A stretch of DNA of 64,000 bases from Gammaproteobacteria bacterium (GCA_016708925.1 JADJET010000003.1:62001-126000); one strand, 5' to 3'; counted from the stretch's first letter, positions 27,986 to 38,108 are shown. The notes: generated by a model not told the origin, from the letters alone. Numbers and translations are program-made.

Positions 27986-30676
27986 TCACACCGTCAATGG
28001 GTCGGCCTTGTCGGGCGCGATGCCCAGTTTGGCCATCGCCGCGTTCACCACGCCGGCGTCGATGGCGCCGCTGCGCTGCAAACCGTGCAGGGCCGCGAGC
28101 GCAATATGGTTGCGGCCCACTTCGAAGAAATCGCGCAACCGTTCGCGGGTATCGCTGCGCCCGAAACCGTCGGTGCCCAGCACCTGGTAGTCGCCGGGAA
28201 CAAATCCGCGCAGCTGTTCGCCGAGCGCCTTGACGTAATCGGTCGCCAGCACCACCGGGCCTTTGTGTCCTTTCAGCTGTTGCGTCAGATAAGGCACGTG
28301 CGGCTTTTTGTCGCTGTGGAGACGATTCCAGCGCAGCGCGGCCTGACCGTCGCGGGCCAGCTCGCCGACACTGGTGACGCTCCACACGTCCGCGCCGACG
28401 TCGAACTGCTCGCGCAAAATTCGCGCTGCGGCGCGCGCTTCGTTGAGCATCGCGCCCGCGCCCAGCAGCTGCACCCGATGCTTGGCGCGCGGCCCCGCTT
28501 CCAGCAAATAAATCCCGCGCACGATGCCGTCGGCGGCACCATCCGGCATGGCCGGGTGGGCGTAGTTCTCGTTCAGGGTGGTGATGTAGTAGAAGCAGTT
28601 TTCGCGGTCGGCAAACATGCGTTTGAGACCGTCCTGAACAATCACCGTGAGCTCGTAACCATAGGCCGGATCGTAGGCGCGACAATTGGGAATCACCCCG
28701 GCGAGCAGCTGGCTGTGGCCGTCCTGATGCTGCAAGCCCTCGCCGTTGAGGGTGGTGCGGCCCGAAGTGGCGCCGATCAGAAAACCGCGCGCCTGGGCAT
28801 CGCCGGCGGCCCAGGCCAGATCGCCGATGCGCTGGAACCCGAACATCGAGTAGAAAATGTAAAACGGGATCATCGGCAGATCGTAGCTGCTGTACGCGGT
28901 CGCCAAAGCGATCCAGGCCGCCATCGAACCCGCTTCGGTGATGCCCTCCTCCAGAATCTGGCCTTTCTTATCTTCCTTGTAGTAGAGAATCTGACCGGCG
29001 TCGTGGGGCACATAGCGCTGCCCGGCCGAGGAATAAATGCCGAGCTGACGGAACATGCCCTCCATGCCGAAGGTACGTGCTTCGTCGGGCACGATGGGCA
29101 CGATACGGGTGCCAATGGCCTTGTCCCGCACCAGTTGCTGAAGCATGCGCACGAACGCCATGGTGGTGGATATCTCGCGCTCGCCGGTACTTTCCAGCAA
29201 CCGGTTGAACGTTTCCAGCGCGGGAATTTCCAGCGGCTGGAATTCACCGTGACGGGCCGGCAGGTAGCCACCCAGTTCCTCGCGGCGCCGGCGCATGTAC
29301 GCCAGTTCGGGACTGTCTTCCGGCGGCCGGTAGTAGGGCGTGTCTTCGATGTGTTCATCCGGAATCGGCAGGCCGAAGCGGTCGCGAAACTTCTTCAGAT
29401 CGTCGAGCTGGATTTTCTTGACCGAGTGAGTGTCGTTGGACGCCTCGCCGGAGCTGCCCAGGCCATAGCCTTTGACGGTCATGGCCAGAATGACGGTGGG
29501 CTTACCGCGCGTTTCGACGGCCTCGGCGTAGGCGGCATACACCTTGTAGGGATCGTGGCCGCCGCGATTGAGATACATGATGTCGTCGTCGCTGAGATCC
29601 GCGACCAGCGCGGCCAGCTCCGGGTATTTGCCGAAAAAATGCTCGCGCGTGTAGGCGCCGCCGTTGAACTTGTAGTTCTGCAATTCACCGTCGCAGACTT
29701 CATCCATGCGTTTTTGCAGCAGTCCGGCGCTGTCGCGCTCCAGCAGCGGATCCCAGAGCCGACCCCAGACCACCTTGAGCACATGCCAGCCGGCGCCGCG
29801 GAACACACCTTCCAGCTCCTGAATGATCTTGCTGTTGCCACGCACCAGGCCGTCGAGGCGCTGGAGGTTGCAGTTGACCACGAACGTCAGGTTTTCGAGC
29901 TGCTCGCGCCCGGCGAGGGAAATCGCGCCCAGGGTTTCCGGCTCGTCGCATTCGCCATCGCCGAGGAATGCCCATACCCGGCGATCGCCGCGCGGCACCA
30001 GTTCGCGCGCCGACAGGTAGCGCATGATGTGGGCTTGGTAGATCGCCTGAATCGGGCCGAGGCCCATGGATACCGTGGGAAACTGCCAGTACTCCGGCAT
30101 CAGCCAGGGATGCGGATAGGACGACAGACCCTTGCCGTCGACCTCGCGCCGGAAATGATCGAGCTGCTCTTCGGTTATGCGGCCTTCGAGAAACGAGCGC
30201 GCATAGATACCGGGCGAACTGTGGCCCTGATAGTAGATGAGATCCTCAAGCTGCCCCTCGCGACGCGCACGAAAGAAATAATTGAAGCCGACGTCATAGA
30301 GCGTGGCGGCCGACGAAAACGTCGCGATGTGGCCACCCAGACCTTCGTATTTCTTGTTGGCGCGCATCACCATCGCCAGTGCATTCCAGCGGATCAGCGA
30401 GCGGATGCGGCGCTCCATGAACAGATCGCCAGGCATGCGTTTTTCGCGGCTGACCGGAATCGTGTTGCAAAACGGCGTGGTGACGCCACCCGACAGGGGA
30501 ATGCCGTTGCGCGCCGCGCGATCAATCAGCTGGCGCAGCAGGAACGCCGCCCGCTCCGGCCCCTGAAAACGCAGCACGGCGTCGAGGGAGTCGAGCCAGT
30601 CGCCGGTTTCCGCAGGATCGGTATCCTCCGGGAGCATCGACACGTCCGGGACATCGGGTTGTTGCGGTTCATTCAT
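27986..30676 (-). CDS. aceE: Pyruvate dehydrogenase E1 component (homodimeric type)
   Basis: 896-aa thiamine-diphosphate enzyme that decarboxylates pyruvate and acetylates the E2 lipoyl group. The ThDP motif runs from LGDGECDEPET to VVNCNLQRLDG, and the N-terminal PFCNTIPVSREKRMPGDL block is typical of the AceE family. ATG 30676 (MNEPQQPDV) is chosen over the in-frame ATG seven codons upstream because of the usual N-terminus. The E3 gene (lpd) is not adjacent. Confidence 0.95.
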   Translation of the reverse strand: MNEPQQPDVPDVSMLPEDTDPAETGDWLDSLDAVLRFQGPERAAFLLRQLIDRAARNGIPLSGGVTTPFCNTIPVSREKRMPGDLFMERRIRSLIRWNALAMVMRANKKYEGLGGHIATFSSAATLYDVGFNYFFRARREGQLEDLIYYQGHSSPGIYARSFLEGRITEEQLDHFRREVDGKGLSSYPHPWLMPEYWQFPTVSMGLGPIQAIYQAHIMRYLSARELVPRGDRRVWAFLGDGECDEPETLGAISLAGREQLENLTFVVNCNLQRLDGLVRGNSKIIQELEGVFRGAGWHVLKVVWGRLWDPLLERDSAGLLQKRMDEVCDGELQNYKFNGGAYTREHFFGKYPELAALVADLSDDDIMYLNRGGHDPYKVYAAYAEAVETRGKPTVILAMTVKGYGLGSSGEASNDTHSVKKIQLDDLKKFRDRFGLPIPDEHIEDTPYYRPPEDSPELAYMRRRREELGGYLPARHGEFQPLEIPALETFNRLLESTGEREISTTMAFVRMLQQLVRDKAIGTRIVPIVPDEARTFGMEGMFRQLGIYSSAGQRYVPHDAGQILYYKEDKKGQILEEGITEAGSMAAWIALATAYSSYDLPMIPFYIFYSMFGFQRIGDLAWAAGDAQARGFLIGATSGRTTLNGEGLQHQDGHSQLLAGVIPNCRAYDPAYGYELTVIVQDGLKRMFADRENCFYYITTLNENYAHPAMPDGAADGIVRGIYLLEAGPRAKHRVQLLGAGAMLNEARAAARILREQFDVGADVWSVTSVGELARDGQAALRWNRLHSDKKPHVPYLTQQLKGHKGPVVLATDYVKALGEQLRGFVPGDYQVLGTDGFGRSDTRERLRDFFEVGRNHIALAALHGLQRSGAIDAGVVNAAMAKLGIAPDKADPLTV

Positions 30677-30718
30677 AGGATTTCCTGCTGTACCCAAGGT
30701 ATCGGTCCTGACTTTTGC

Positions 30719-30747
30719 ACACTAGGTTAAATAAGTTCGTCGTTCAA
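30719..30747 (-). promoter_or_regulatory. Possible aceE promoter
   Basis: Minus-strand TTGAAC (30742-30747), 17-bp spacer and TAGTGT (30719-30724), about 45 bp before the aceE start, in an AT-richer gap. The -35 is good and the -10 poor. Confidence 0.35.
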
Positions 30748-30807
30748 TGGACACCCGCGAGAAACCCCGTTGCCCGCTCGGTCCGGTCATCACAGGGACA
30801 GCTTCCG

Positions 30808-33687
30808 TCACCAGGGATAACCATAGCGACCGTCGCTGGCCCGGTTCAGATTCTGCACGGCATCCGCCGCCGCACGGTCGCCGGTTGCGATCCAGAGCCC
30901 CCGGCGCGGCTGCGGGCCAAACACCCGCCCGCATTCGCTCTTGAGATCGACCAGCGTTTCGGCGCGCACCGCTTCGGCAAGGCGCGGGCGGAAGTCGAAG
31001 TTGCGATAATCGAGCGCCAGGCTCTCGTTGTGGCGCGCGGCCTGTTCAAGCATGTTCTTCGGTCGCTCCTCGATGCCGGCCAAGGTGGCCTGCTTGAAGC
31101 GCTCGAGCTCCGCGTCGTCCATGGTGTCCAGCACCTGGCAGCGCGCCGCCAGGAACTGTTCCATCTCGGCCATCAGACGGGGCGCGTCGGCGCGCGGCGA
31201 CTGCGCATAGAACAGCATCCCGGGCACCCGATTGGACGGCATGAGCTGACTGCCGACCACATAGCCCAGTTGCTTCTCGGTGCGGATTTCCGTGTAAAAA
31301 GGTTCTTCGGTGATTTTCTGCAATAGTGCAAAGCGGGCGCGTTCGGCGAGGGTATCGGAAGCACCTTGCAGATAGAGCAACGCGGCGCGATCCGGCTGCT
31401 CCGTCTCCACACCCCAGCGCGGCAACGTCGATTGCGGACGCAACCGGCGCACCTCATGATCGAGGCGGGGCGGACGCTCAGGCGCAATGGCAAGACGCGC
31501 CAATACCCGGCTCGCCATCCGCTGAGCGGTTTCCGCATCGACCATGCCGCCCGCATAGGCCTTGACGCTGCCCGCGCCATAGAACCCGGCGATGAAATTT
31601 CGCAGTGTTTGCGGATCGACCGCCGCCAGTGCATGCGCCAACTCCAGCTCCCGAGGCGCATCGCGCAACAGCGGCGCGATTTCCGCGACGGCCAGTCGCA
31701 CCGGCCACTCCTTGCGACTGTTGCGCCAGTTCCGGATCAGGGTTTCCTTCACGCGGGTGAAGCGCGCGGTGTCGAACTCTGGCTCCGCCAGCACACCCAG
31801 CAGGCGCTGCAACAGGATTTCCTGCTTGTCCGCATAGCCACTGACGCTGAGTTCGATACCGCCTTCCCAGCGCTTCAAACCGAAATCCAGTCCGGCCAGA
31901 AACGCGGGGTAGACTTCCGCGCTGAGCTGATCGCTGGCCAGCGCGAGATAGAGTTCTGTCATCGCGGCGCCCCGATGGCTCTCCGCGCGTGGGGCCAGAA
32001 TCTGGGCGCTGAATACCGCGCGTGGGGTACCGAATTCCGCGTCACGATATTGCCAGAGGCGCAGCGCCGGGTGCTCGATCAGTAGCCGCGGCGGCTGCGA
32101 CACACTGCCGCGCTCCGATACCGGAAAGTGTGCGGGAATATAGGGGTTGGAGCCCGGCAAGTGCAGCACGGTGGTTTCCGGTCCGGCATTCCAGGCAGCG
32201 GTTCGCTGTGGTGCGACCGGAGACACCGTATAGGGCGTCTGGTAATAGCGCGACGTGCGTTGGAGTTGATCGAATTCCGGCGCCATGACGGTAATAAGAG
32301 CGTTTTCCGGCCGCAGCTTCTCCGCCAGTGCCCGGATGAGATCGGCGTCAAAGCGTTCGTAGAGAAACGGACCGCGCAACACTTCCGCCGGCGGGTAGTC
32401 GCGCAGCGCCTCCGCGAGGGCAAGCGCCTGGTCGCTGGAGCGCGATTTTTCGAGAAACTGGAATTCAGCATGCTGCATCACGCCGAATTCCGCGTACCGC
32501 CACGCCTCGATGCCGGACCCACGCACTTTGGCGATCCACGCCCACAGCTGATCCAGCACCTGGTCGCGCGCGGCGACGCCCGCCGGCGTCAGGGCAATGG
32601 AGATCGCAAACGCCGCGCCGCGCCGCGAATCGTAGCCGAGACCCGCGCTCAGGCTCTCCGCCAGACCCTGGCGCTTCAGCTCGGCCAGCAGGCTGTGCTC
32701 GCTCTCGTCGCCCAGCAAATGCGCGAGAAACGTCGCCGGCTTCTCCTGCCAGTATTCACGCTGGGGCGGCAGCGGAAACAACAGCCCCAACTCGCGCTGG
32801 TCCTGATCGGGCCGCATTTCAATCAGCAGCGGTCCGGACTCCGGCAACAAGGGCTCGGCGTCCGTGGCAAGATCCGCCGGACGCCGGGGAATGGCGCCGA
32901 AGCGGGTTGCCACCATGGCTTGCAGCGCGTCGAGGGATTCACGCCCTACCACCGCCAGGGTCATCAAATCCGCTGAATAGTGGCGCTGATAAAATGCGAT
33001 CAGGTCGTCGCGCACCGGCCGGTTATCCAGATCCGCGAGGGTGTCGCGGTTACCCACCGAAAATTTCGCGAGCGGGTGATCCGGGTTGATGACTTCGCTG
33101 ATCACGTCGCTCTGGCGGCGGCCATCGTCGCGCAGCTTGAGGCGATACTCGGCCTCCACCGCCTGGCGCTCGCGTTCGACATAGTCGGGATCGAAGCGTG
33201 GCGCGATGAAAAACTGCGCGAAGCGATCCAGGGCGCCGTCCAGATGGGCCGGCTGGATGTCGAAGAAATAACTGGTTTGTTCCAGACTGGTATAGGCGTT
33301 GTGACTGCCGCCATGACTGCTGATGAATGCCTGATATTCCGCCGCCGCCGGATATTTTTCGGTGCCGAGAAACAGCATATGCTCCAGAAAATGCGCGAGA
33401 CCCGCGCGGTCGGCCGGATTGTCGAAACTTCCCACGCCAACACTCAGCGCGGCCGCGCCCTTGTCGCTCTCGGCGTCCGACACCAGGAGCACGCTCAGAC
33501 CGTTGTCGAGCTTCAGATAGCGGTAGTGGCGATCATCCGCCGGGCTGCGGTTTACCGCGATCGCACCACCGTCAGCGACCGGCGCCGGCTGCCACCAGTC
33601 CAGTACGGGCGCAGCTGTGGCCAGCGACCACCACAACAACCCGGAAACCAAACACACTGCCCTGCCGGGCCGGAACACTGCAAACAT
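30808..33687 (-). CDS. Pitrilysin-like M16 zinc protease
   Basis: 959 aa with an N-terminal signal peptide (CLVSGLLWWSLATAAP), so probably periplasmic. The inverted zinc motif HFLEH and the downstream acidic helix (ERERQAVEAEYRLK) mark the active M16 domain, followed by the inactive M16 domains of pitrilysin/insulysin enzymes. Length and layout match E. coli PtrA (about 960 aa). The start ATG 33687 overlaps the stop of the permease gene by one base (TGATG), so the two are coupled. Confidence 0.88.
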   Translation of the reverse strand: MFAVFRPGRAVCLVSGLLWWSLATAAPVLDWWQPAPVADGGAIAVNRSPADDRHYRYLKLDNGLSVLLVSDAESDKGAAALSVGVGSFDNPADRAGLAHFLEHMLFLGTEKYPAAAEYQAFISSHGGSHNAYTSLEQTSYFFDIQPAHLDGALDRFAQFFIAPRFDPDYVERERQAVEAEYRLKLRDDGRRQSDVISEVINPDHPLAKFSVGNRDTLADLDNRPVRDDLIAFYQRHYSADLMTLAVVGRESLDALQAMVATRFGAIPRRPADLATDAEPLLPESGPLLIEMRPDQDQRELGLLFPLPPQREYWQEKPATFLAHLLGDESEHSLLAELKRQGLAESLSAGLGYDSRRGAAFAISIALTPAGVAARDQVLDQLWAWIAKVRGSGIEAWRYAEFGVMQHAEFQFLEKSRSSDQALALAEALRDYPPAEVLRGPFLYERFDADLIRALAEKLRPENALITVMAPEFDQLQRTSRYYQTPYTVSPVAPQRTAAWNAGPETTVLHLPGSNPYIPAHFPVSERGSVSQPPRLLIEHPALRLWQYRDAEFGTPRAVFSAQILAPRAESHRGAAMTELYLALASDQLSAEVYPAFLAGLDFGLKRWEGGIELSVSGYADKQEILLQRLLGVLAEPEFDTARFTRVKETLIRNWRNSRKEWPVRLAVAEIAPLLRDAPRELELAHALAAVDPQTLRNFIAGFYGAGSVKAYAGGMVDAETAQRMASRVLARLAIAPERPPRLDHEVRRLRPQSTLPRWGVETEQPDRAALLYLQGASDTLAERARFALLQKITEEPFYTEIRTEKQLGYVVGSQLMPSNRVPGMLFYAQSPRADAPRLMAEMEQFLAARCQVLDTMDDAELERFKQATLAGIEERPKNMLEQAARHNESLALDYRNFDFRPRLAEAVRAETLVDLKSECGRVFGPQPRRGLWIATGDRAAADAVQNLNRASDGRYGYPW

Positions 33688-34814
33688 CAGAGAGTCTCCG
33701 CTGGCGTCGTCCCCGCAGCCGGATTGGCGAGGGGTACTTCGGAGCGATCCGACTCGCCCGGCGCGACTTCGTTCCGCGGCCAGGCGCCGTGCAGTGCCTT
33801 GATCAGGGTCGCGAGCGGAATCGCAAAGAACACGCCCCACAAACCCCAGAGCCCTCCGAACAGCAGTACCGCCAGAATGATCGCAACCGGGTGCAGGTTC
33901 ACCGCATCGGAAAACAGGATCGGTACCAGCACATTGCCGTCGAGAAACTGGATCAGCCCGTAGGCCAGCGTCAGGATGAAAAAATCGCTGCCCCATCCCA
34001 GCTGCACATAGCCCACCAGAAATACCGGCACCGTCGCCACCGTCGCGCCGATGTAGGGCACGATCACCGTCACACCCACCACCAATGCCAGCAGGGCCGC
34101 GTAATGGAGACCGAGCCACACGAAGACGATGTAGCTGACCACCGCGACAATCAGGATCTGGATGACCTTGCCACGCACATAATTGGCCATCTGGACGTCC
34201 ATTTCCTGCCACACCTGGCTCATCACGGGTCGATTGCGGGGCAGCAGACCCGTCAGCTGCACAATAAGCTCCCGGCTGTCCTTGAGCATGAAAAACACCA
34301 TCAACGGCACCAGCACCAGATACACCAGCAGGCCCACCAGATCCGAAAAACGACTCACGAAAAACGACAGCATGGCCTCGGCAAAACCCGTGGCTTCACC
34401 GCTCACATACTGGATGACCTGCTCCAGCTGGGCGTGGGAAATCAGATGAGGATAACGCTCCGGGAGCAGCAATATCGCCGCATGTCCGTGGCGGATCATG
34501 GTCGGGAGCTCATTCACCAGATTGGTGGTCTGCTGTACCAGGATCGGAAACAGCACCACCGCGCTGGCGAACAGCAGTCCCATGAAACCCAGGAAGGCGA
34601 GCCACACCGCCAGAATGTGGGGAATGCGCAGACGCTCCAGGCGCGTCACGATGCCCTGCAACAGGAACGCCAGCACCAGCGCGGCCAGCAACGGGCCGAT
34701 TACGTTCGAGAACCCGATAATCGCCACCAGAACCAGGGCAATCAGCAGCGCCAGCAACACCGCCTCTTCGTCGCCGAGATAACGGTGAACCCAATTGCCC
34801 AATACTTTCCACAT
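33687..34814 (-). CDS. perM: PerM / AI-2E family transporter
   Basis: 375-aa inner-membrane protein with about eight membrane segments, including the conserved GLWGVFFAIPLATLIKAL end and VPYIGATVATVPVFLVG. The family includes AI-2 exporters, Na+/H+ antiporters and PerM of unknown substrate. ATG 34814 (MWKVLGNWVHRYLG) gives the family N-terminus. The frame is open further upstream. It is divergent from bepA, a frequent neighbour of perM. Confidence 0.85.
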   Translation of the reverse strand: MWKVLGNWVHRYLGDEEAVLLALLIALVLVAIIGFSNVIGPLLAALVLAFLLQGIVTRLERLRIPHILAVWLAFLGFMGLLFASAVVLFPILVQQTTNLVNELPTMIRHGHAAILLLPERYPHLISHAQLEQVIQYVSGEATGFAEAMLSFFVSRFSDLVGLLVYLVLVPLMVFFMLKDSRELIVQLTGLLPRNRPVMSQVWQEMDVQMANYVRGKVIQILIVAVVSYIVFVWLGLHYAALLALVVGVTVIVPYIGATVATVPVFLVGYVQLGWGSDFFILTLAYGLIQFLDGNVLVPILFSDAVNLHPVAIILAVLLFGGLWGLWGVFFAIPLATLIKALHGAWPRNEVAPGESDRSEVPLANPAAGTTPAETL

Positions 34815-34979
34815 AGAACTACCTCTACTTTTTGGGCACGACCACCAACATGATTTGCGGGGATGACGACCGACTCCCCTTGGGGGAATGCCGCGCATCC
34901 TGGACAATGAACCGATGCTACCATCGGCAGTCGAAATCACTCTTGCGCCGCTGCCACCGGCTCGCGCGGTCATCGAGGA

Positions 34980-36461
34980 ATGTGCACGTTGCGGACATCA
35001 TCTTACTTTGCCCGAGGGCTTGCCGTCCCCTCCCTGATCCTCGCGCTGATCTTCCCAACCTTGGTCGCGGGCACGGAAATTCGGCTGCCGGAGCTCGGCG
35101 ACAGCAGCTCCGGTCTGGTCAGCCTGAAGCAGGAACAGGATCTGGGACGCGCCTGGTTGATGGCGTTTCGCCGCCAGGTGCGCACCTACGACGATCCGCT
35201 GGTGCAGGACTATCTGGAACGGCTGCTATCCGGCCTCGCGAGCAGCAGTGAACTGCTTGACCGGAACCTGCAACTGGTGCTGGTGCGCAACACTTCCATC
35301 AATGCCTTCGCGGTACCGGGCGGCGTCGTGGGCGTGCATACCGGGCTTTTACTGCAAGCCCGCACCGAACATCAATGCGCTTCGGTGCTCACGCACGAGC
35401 TCGCGCACCTTAGCCAGCGCCATTTCGCCCGTAGAATCGAGAGCCAGCGCCAGTCGACTACCGTGGGGCTGACGGGGCTGCTCGCCGGCCTGGTGCTCGC
35501 CGCCACCGGCGGCGCGCAAGCGGGGATGGCGGTGATGGCAACGACCCAGGCCGCCATGATCGACCAGTCCCTCATTTTCAGCAGGCAACACGAACAGGAA
35601 GCGGACCGCGTCGGCATCGACACGCTCTACCGCGCCGGCATGGACCCGGCCGGAGCGGCGGAGATGTTCGAGCAGATGCTGGCCGCGACCCGTTACACCG
35701 GACAGCGCCCGCCCGAATTCATGCTGACCCACCCATTGACCGAATCCCGGGTATCGGATATCCGGGCGCGCATCGCAAAATATTCGATACGCCAGTATCC
35801 GGACAATCTGGAATACCACCTGATGCGCGCCCGCATTCAGGCCACGTCGGCGGAGCGCCCCGAGCTGGCTGCCGCGCACTTCCGCGACGAGCTCTCCGGC
35901 AACTCGCTGTCCCGTATCGCGGCCCACTACGGCCTGGCGCTGGCGCAGAGCGCCATGGGCGATCACGGCGGCGCGCGCGAACAGATCCACCAGCTGCTGG
36001 CCGACGACCCCGAGCGTCTGACCTACCGGCTGACAGCCATTGCCATTGAACGTGCCGCCGGTGCCACTGGCGTCGCCATCGCACAGGCGCAGCTACTGGC
36101 CGCCAAAGTGCCGGACCATTACCCCGTACGCATGGAGCTGGCGCAAAGTCTGCGCAGCGCCAACCGGGTCGGCGAAGCCGAAGCCGTGCTGGCAAAACTT
36201 TCACGCGACCGTCCCAACGACCCCCAGGTGTGGTTCGAGCTGGCCGAAGTGAGCGGCCTGGCGGGGAATATCCCCAGCGTGCACATGGCACGCGCCGAGT
36301 ATTTCATACTCAACGGCATATTCGACAAGACACGCGATCACTTGCGCTATGCGCGCAAGCTACAGGAGCGGAATTTCCGGCAGGTCGCTCTTATCGATCA
36401 GCGCCTGCAGGATCTGGAACATCTCGAAAAACAGCTTGGCGGTCCCGGCCGGCCCAGATAG
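34980..36461 (+). CDS. bepA: BepA-like periplasmic M48 metalloprotease with TPR domain
   Basis: 493-aa chaperone/protease for outer-membrane protein assembly. A signal peptide (about residues 1-31) is followed by an M48 catalytic domain with HELAH and the third zinc ligand in EQEADRVG. A C-terminal half of TPR-like helices covers about residues 270-480. The length matches E. coli BepA (487 aa). It ends tail to tail with the CDGSH gene. Confidence 0.92.
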   Translation: MCTLRTSSYFARGLAVPSLILALIFPTLVAGTEIRLPELGDSSSGLVSLKQEQDLGRAWLMAFRRQVRTYDDPLVQDYLERLLSGLASSSELLDRNLQLVLVRNTSINAFAVPGGVVGVHTGLLLQARTEHQCASVLTHELAHLSQRHFARRIESQRQSTTVGLTGLLAGLVLAATGGAQAGMAVMATTQAAMIDQSLIFSRQHEQEADRVGIDTLYRAGMDPAGAAEMFEQMLAATRYTGQRPPEFMLTHPLTESRVSDIRARIAKYSIRQYPDNLEYHLMRARIQATSAERPELAAAHFRDELSGNSLSRIAAHYGLALAQSAMGDHGGAREQIHQLLADDPERLTYRLTAIAIERAAGATGVAIAQAQLLAAKVPDHYPVRMELAQSLRSANRVGEAEAVLAKLSRDRPNDPQVWFELAEVSGLAGNIPSVHMARAEYFILNGIFDKTRDHLRYARKLQERNFRQVALIDQRLQDLEHLEKQLGGPGRPR

Positions 36462-36485
36462 GACCGCCCTTGGGCACGACAGCGG

Positions 36486-36722
36486 TCACCCCTTGTGGCT
36501 GCCGTCGCAGAGCGGCGCGTTGCGCGTCACCTTGCAGCCGCAGAAATACACCGTTTTCGCAGCCGGCGCCTCGTACTTCACCGGGTTGATGCCGGTTCCG
36601 GCATGGGCACCATCGCAAAATGGCTGTTTCGCGCTGCGCCCGCAGGCGCACCAGTAATAACCTTTACCTTCCTCAACAGCCACCGCGAAGGGTGTATCGG
36701 AAGCGCGGACTGGATCGGTCAT
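36486..36722 (-). CDS. CDGSH iron-sulfur domain protein (two motifs)
   Basis: 78-aa protein with two mitoNEET-type 2Fe-2S motifs: CACGRSAKQPFCDGAH and CGCKVTRNAPLCDGSH, each CxC-x-C-x3-H type. Dual-motif bacterial members are small redox or cluster-transfer proteins of poorly known role. It lies 44 bp from the CitE-like gene on the same strand, possibly as part of that operon. Confidence 0.88.
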   Translation of the reverse strand: MTDPVRASDTPFAVAVEEGKGYYWCACGRSAKQPFCDGAHAGTGINPVKYEAPAAKTVYFCGCKVTRNAPLCDGSHKG

Positions 36723-36766
36723 GGCAGTTCCCTCTCGGTTTCAACGGATGAAACCCGGCCGCTCCA

Positions 36767-37639
36767 TCAATAAGCAGCAGCACGGGCGATGATACGTTTG
36801 GCCTGCGTGTAGTGTGGCTTGTCGAGCATGATGCCGTCGAGGCCCACCACGCCGACATCGGGGCTCGCGTCGAAAGCCTCGACCACCCGCCGCGACCATT
36901 CCAGCTCTTTCTCGCCCACCGAAAACACCCGATTGATGGTGTCCACCTGATTGGGGTGAATCGCCATCATGGAGGTAAAGCCCGCCCGGCGCGCGCCCAG
37001 GGCTGCGGCTTCGAGACCGGCATCGTCCTTGTAGTCGGTAAACACGGTGTTGCAGGGTTCGATGCCGGCGGAAGCCGCCGCCGCGAGACAGAGCGCGCGC
37101 ACGGTCCGGAACAGATCGTCCCAGGAACCGTCGGGCAGCAGATGGGTTTCGGCGCCGACATCGGCCGACAGATCGAACTCGCCCCAGCTCACATAGGCGA
37201 GGCGCGGACTGGCGCCGGTGAGACCCGCCAGATTGAGTACGCCCTGCCCGGTCTCGGTGCCGATCACCAGCATCCGGATGTGCCCGCGCGGCACGCCCTC
37301 GCGCACTTCCAGCGCGCTCAGGTAATGGTCGAGCCGGATCACGTCCTCACGCGTGCGGTATTTGGGCAGCAGCACAAAATCGGGCGCGCCGCCCACCACG
37401 GCGGCCAGGTCGTCGAGGGTCATGGTGCCGTCGAGGGGATTGATGCGCACCAGCAACTTCTTGCGGCGGCTGCCCAGGGGGCGCGCATCGAGATAGGCCC
37501 GCGCCAGCCGGCGCGCCTCCTCCTTGCGCGACGGGGCCACCGAATCCTCGAGGTCGAGGATCAGGCCATCGGCGTTGGTGCCCTCGCCCTTGGCGATCTT
37601 CTTCTCGCTGTCGGCGGGCAGAAACAGCATGGAACGCAT
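36767..37639 (-). CDS. HpcH/HpaI-CitE family CoA-ester lyase
   Basis: 290-aa TIM-barrel lyase. MRSMLFLPADSEKKIAKGE, LILDLEDSVAPSRKEEAR, and the Mg-binding GTETGQGVLNL and SWGEFDLSADVGAE are typical of malyl-CoA/beta-methylmalyl-CoA lyases and CitE-like proteins. No citrate lyase alpha or gamma genes are near, so a CoA-ester lyase role is more likely than CitE. The MaoC hydratase gene 16 bp upstream fits a lyase-hydratase pair acting on C4/C5 dicarboxyl-CoA. The substrate is inferred only. Confidence 0.85.
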   Translation of the reverse strand: MRSMLFLPADSEKKIAKGEGTNADGLILDLEDSVAPSRKEEARRLARAYLDARPLGSRRKKLLVRINPLDGTMTLDDLAAVVGGAPDFVLLPKYRTREDVIRLDHYLSALEVREGVPRGHIRMLVIGTETGQGVLNLAGLTGASPRLAYVSWGEFDLSADVGAETHLLPDGSWDDLFRTVRALCLAAAASAGIEPCNTVFTDYKDDAGLEAAALGARRAGFTSMMAIHPNQVDTINRVFSVGEKELEWSRRVVEAFDASPDVGVVGLDGIMLDKPHYTQAKRIIARAAAY

Positions 37640-37655
37640 GGTCGGCTCTCCGGAG

Positions 37656-38108
37656 TCAGGCGGATTTCGTTTTCATCAGCGCGGTGCGTTTGCAGGTCGC
37701 GACCAGTTCGTCGTGCTGATTGAAGCCCTCGTGGAGAAAATTGACGATGCCCGAATCGGTGCGCTTCTGGCTGACACGTTTGGACAGAATCGTGGTACGG
37801 GCGTGGATGGTGTCACCGTGGAACACCGGACGCGGAAACGCCACGTCGGTCATCCCCAGATTGCCGAGCGTGGTGCCCAGAGTCAGCTCGGTGACCTGTA
37901 CCCCCACCACCAGTGCCAGCGTGAACATGCTGTTGACGATCCGTTGGCCATGGATGCTGTTCTTGGAGAATTCGGCATCGAGGTGCAGCGGCTGAGTGTT
38001 CATGGTCAGGCAGCTGAACAGCGTGTTGTCATACTCGGAGACGGTGCGTCGCACCTCGTGGTCGAACACCTGCCCTTCGACGAAATCTTCAAAATGCAAA
38101 CCGGCCAT
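37656..38108 (-). CDS. MaoC-like hydratase, mesaconyl-CoA hydratase type
   Basis: 150-aa hot-dog-fold enoyl-CoA hydratase. FEDFVEGQVFDHEVRRTVSEYDN and the HLDAEFSKNSIHGQRIVNSMF region carry the conserved Asp/His dyad. FPRPVFHGDTIHARTTILSKR follows. It is similar in layout to mesaconyl-CoA hydratases and is paired with the CitE-like lyase downstream. Confidence 0.82.
   Translation of the reverse strand: MAGLHFEDFVEGQVFDHEVRRTVSEYDNTLFSCLTMNTQPLHLDAEFSKNSIHGQRIVNSMFTLALVVGVQVTELTLGTTLGNLGMTDVAFPRPVFHGDTIHARTTILSKRVSQKRTDSGIVNFLHEGFNQHDELVATCKRTALMKTKSA

Noticed and set aside
27755..30730. 991-codon open frame on the plus strand opposite aceE/aceF
   Set aside because: It is the antisense shadow of highly conserved aceE and aceF in GC-rich DNA. 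The translation is low complexity with no recognisable domain. The same holds for other long antisense frames (for example 75-1112 minus and 20783-22462 plus).
36767..37639. Citrate lyase beta subunit (citE)
   Set aside because: No citC, citD, citF or citG genes are adjacent and the neighbour is a MaoC hydratase, so a stand-alone CoA-ester lyase is more likely.
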